The position numbers were made by a program, and so were the translations under genes. A DNA stretch of 64,000 bases from an uncultured Phascolarctobacterium sp. (GTDB lineage Bacteria > Bacillota > Negativicutes > Acidaminococcales > Acidaminococcaceae), in NCBI GenBank assembly GCA_947629685.1, contig CANREP010000001.1:49958-113957 (forward strand). Direction: 5' to 3'. Under the pieces are notes generated by a model. It worked only from the letters and a program-made list of their open reading frames with translations, made no database searches and was not told the origin of the DNA. Each line of letters starts with the position of its first letter. Position 1 is the first letter of the stretch. Below are positions 62,743 to 64,000 of the stretch, piece by piece.

Positions 62743-64000
62743 TCACCTCGCTTCACTGGCAACAAAAGTTTCCTTGAACTCGGCGATAGCTTTCTTTAAT
62801 GCTTCTTCATTCTCATCACTGATTTTTTTGCTGCTGCGGATGTCGCCGCCGATTTCAGGATGGTTTGCATCCATGAAATCAAGGAATTCTTTTTCGCAAC
62901 GGGTTACATCTTTAACAGCTACGTCATCAAGATATCCTTTGGTACCAAGATAGATTGCCATAACCTGTTTTTCAACCGGCAGCGGGCAATATTGACCTTG
63001 TTTCAGAAGCTCGGTCAGGCGTTGGCCGCGGTCGAGCTGTGCTTTGGTAGCTTTATCAAGGTCGGAAGCAAACTGAGCAAATGCTGCCAGTTCGCGGTAT
63101 TGTGCCAGATCCAGACGCAGGGTACCTGCAACGGATTTCATAGCTTTGATCTGAGCAGCGCCGCCTACGCGGGATACGGACAGACCGGAGTTGATTGCCG
63201 GACGGATACCGGAATAGAACAGTTCGGATTCCAGGAAGATCTGACCGTCAGTAATGGAAATAACGTTGGTCGGAATAAAGCCGCCTACGTCGCCTGCCAG
63301 AGTTTCAATAATCGGCAGAGCGGTGATAGAACCGCCTTTCAGCTCGGTATTGTTCAGTTTAGCAGCGCGTTCCAGCAGACGAGAATGCAAATAGAATACG
63401 TCGCCAGGATATGCTTCACGTCCGGGAGGACGGCGGAGCAACAGGGACATCGCACGGTATGCAACAGCATGTTTGGACAGGTCGTCGTATACGCACAGAA
63501 CGTCTTTGCCTTGATCCATGAAGTATTCTGCCATGGTTACGCCTGCATACGGAGCCAGATACTGCAGCGGAGCAGAATCTGCTGCGGTTGCGGCAACGAT
63601 GATGGTGTATTCCATAGCGCCGTGTTGTTCAAGAGTACGAACGATACGGGCAATATTGGAAGCCTTTTGGCCGATAGCTACATAAATGCAGATAACGCCG
63701 AGGCCTTTTTGGTTGATGATGGTATCGATTGCAACTGCAGTCTTACCAGTGCCGCGGTCGCCGATGATAAGTTCGCGCTGACCACGTCCGATAGGAACAA
63801 GTGCGTCGATACATTTGATGCCGGTCTGCAGCGGAGTGTCAACAGATTGACGGTCTGCAATACCGTGTGCGGGAGATTCAACAGGACGGTGAGCAGCAGC
63901 TACGATTTCGCCTTTGCCGTCGATCGGATCACCCAATGCGCTTACAACGCGGCCCAGCAGGTTTTCGCCTACGGGAACTTCCATGATACGGCCGGTACGG
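62743..64000 (-). CDS. atpA: ATP synthase alpha subunit, 3' part
   Basis: The minus strand gives 419 codons of F1 alpha, running off the right window edge; about the first 80-90 residues are missing. Seen are [22 protein letters not shown] (Walker A), [83 protein letters not shown] and the C-terminal helical domain ending [11 protein letters not shown]. It is the non-catalytic subunit of the hexamer and starts the visible part of the atpA-G-D-C operon. Confidence 0.97.
   Translation of the reverse strand, partial: RTGRIMEVPVGENLLGRVVSALGDPIDGKGEIVAAAHRPVESPAHGIADRQSVDTPLQTGIKCIDALVPIGRGQRELIIGDRGTGKTAVAIDTIINQKGLGVICIYVAIGQKASNIARIVRTLEQHGAMEYTIIVAATAADSAPLQYLAPYAGVTMAEYFMDQGKDVLCVYDDLSKHAVAYRAMSLLLRRPPGREAYPGDVFYLHSRLLERAAKLNNTELKGGSITALPIIETLAGDVGGFIPTNVISITDGQIFLESELFYSGIRPAINSGLSVSRVGGAAQIKAMKSVAGTLRLDLAQYRELAAFAQFASDLDKATKAQLDRGQRLTELLKQGQYCPLPVEKQVMAIYLGTKGYLDDVAVKDVTRCEKEFLDFMDANHPEIGGDIRSSKKISDENEEALKKAIAEFKETFVASEAR

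Overview
The window reads as ordinary chromosome from a diderm Firmicute (class Negativicutes). Firmicute-type synteny (dnaX-ebfC-recR-bofA, gatCAB, HutP-family proteins, BofA, an S55/SpoIVB-like protease) sits beside true outer-membrane genes (FadL, TolC, an MlaE-MlaF-MlaD phospholipid system). Decarboxylation-based energy metabolism (a biotin- and probably Na+-dependent malonate decarboxylase) would suit an anaerobe related to Acidaminococcaceae or Veillonellales; the genus cannot be fixed from sequence reading alone. No insertion sequence, prophage or CRISPR array was seen.

Layout. 1-2.3 kb: the start of a DAACS dicarboxylate/amino-acid symporter behind a double TGTATACA operator, an XRE regulator and a PdxK/ThiD kinase. 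2.3-5.8 kb: bofA, recR, ebfC, dnaX, the SRP RNA and tRNA-Ser(GGA). 5.8-18.2 kb: universal stress proteins, a likely operon of a flavodoxin-ferredoxin protein with two GlcD-type FAD dehydrogenases, a MetQ-like lipoprotein and an M20 amidohydrolase, then a FadL porin, a LysR regulator, alanine racemase and two small membrane proteins. 18.3-23.2 kb: gatCAB, a flavin reductase-like protein and a second LysR. 23.3-27 kb: a compact Tat export cassette (NapH-like ferredoxin, small Cys-rich protein, TatA, TatC, and two Tat-signal substrates). 27-33.4 kb: ligA, pcrA, ttcA, a PaaI thioesterase. 33.4-46.3 kb: the malonate decarboxylase locus. 46.4-64 kb: map, DedA, threonine aldolase, tolC, mlaDFE, an S55 protease, envelope proteins, mreB, murA and the F1 part of ATP synthase.

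The most interesting part is the malonate locus, transcribed right to left: hutP2, a consensus promoter, a leader of about 290 nt holding two intrinsic terminators, a small membrane subunit, madB, birA, hutP1, a third terminator, then madA, madE, madC, madD, madH, mdcG, two biotin carriers with identical protein sequence, madL, madM, mdcB and an AEC permease. The two HutP-like proteins keep the His-x3-His and C-terminal His metal ligands of the Bacillus hut antiterminator, and the second leader terminator overlaps four NAG triplets spaced exactly 6 nt apart. I propose that HutP paralogues control malonate use by processive or site-specific antitermination at these three terminators. This is inference, but the sequence makes specific, testable predictions.

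The decarboxylase parts work together as follows. MadLM and/or the AEC permease import malonate. MadA exchanges malonyl for acetyl on the phosphoribosyl-dephospho-CoA carrier MadE. MadC/MadD transfer the carboxyl group to biotin on MadF. MadB decarboxylates carboxybiotin and pumps Na+. MadH, MdcB, MdcG and BirA build or activate the two prosthetic groups.
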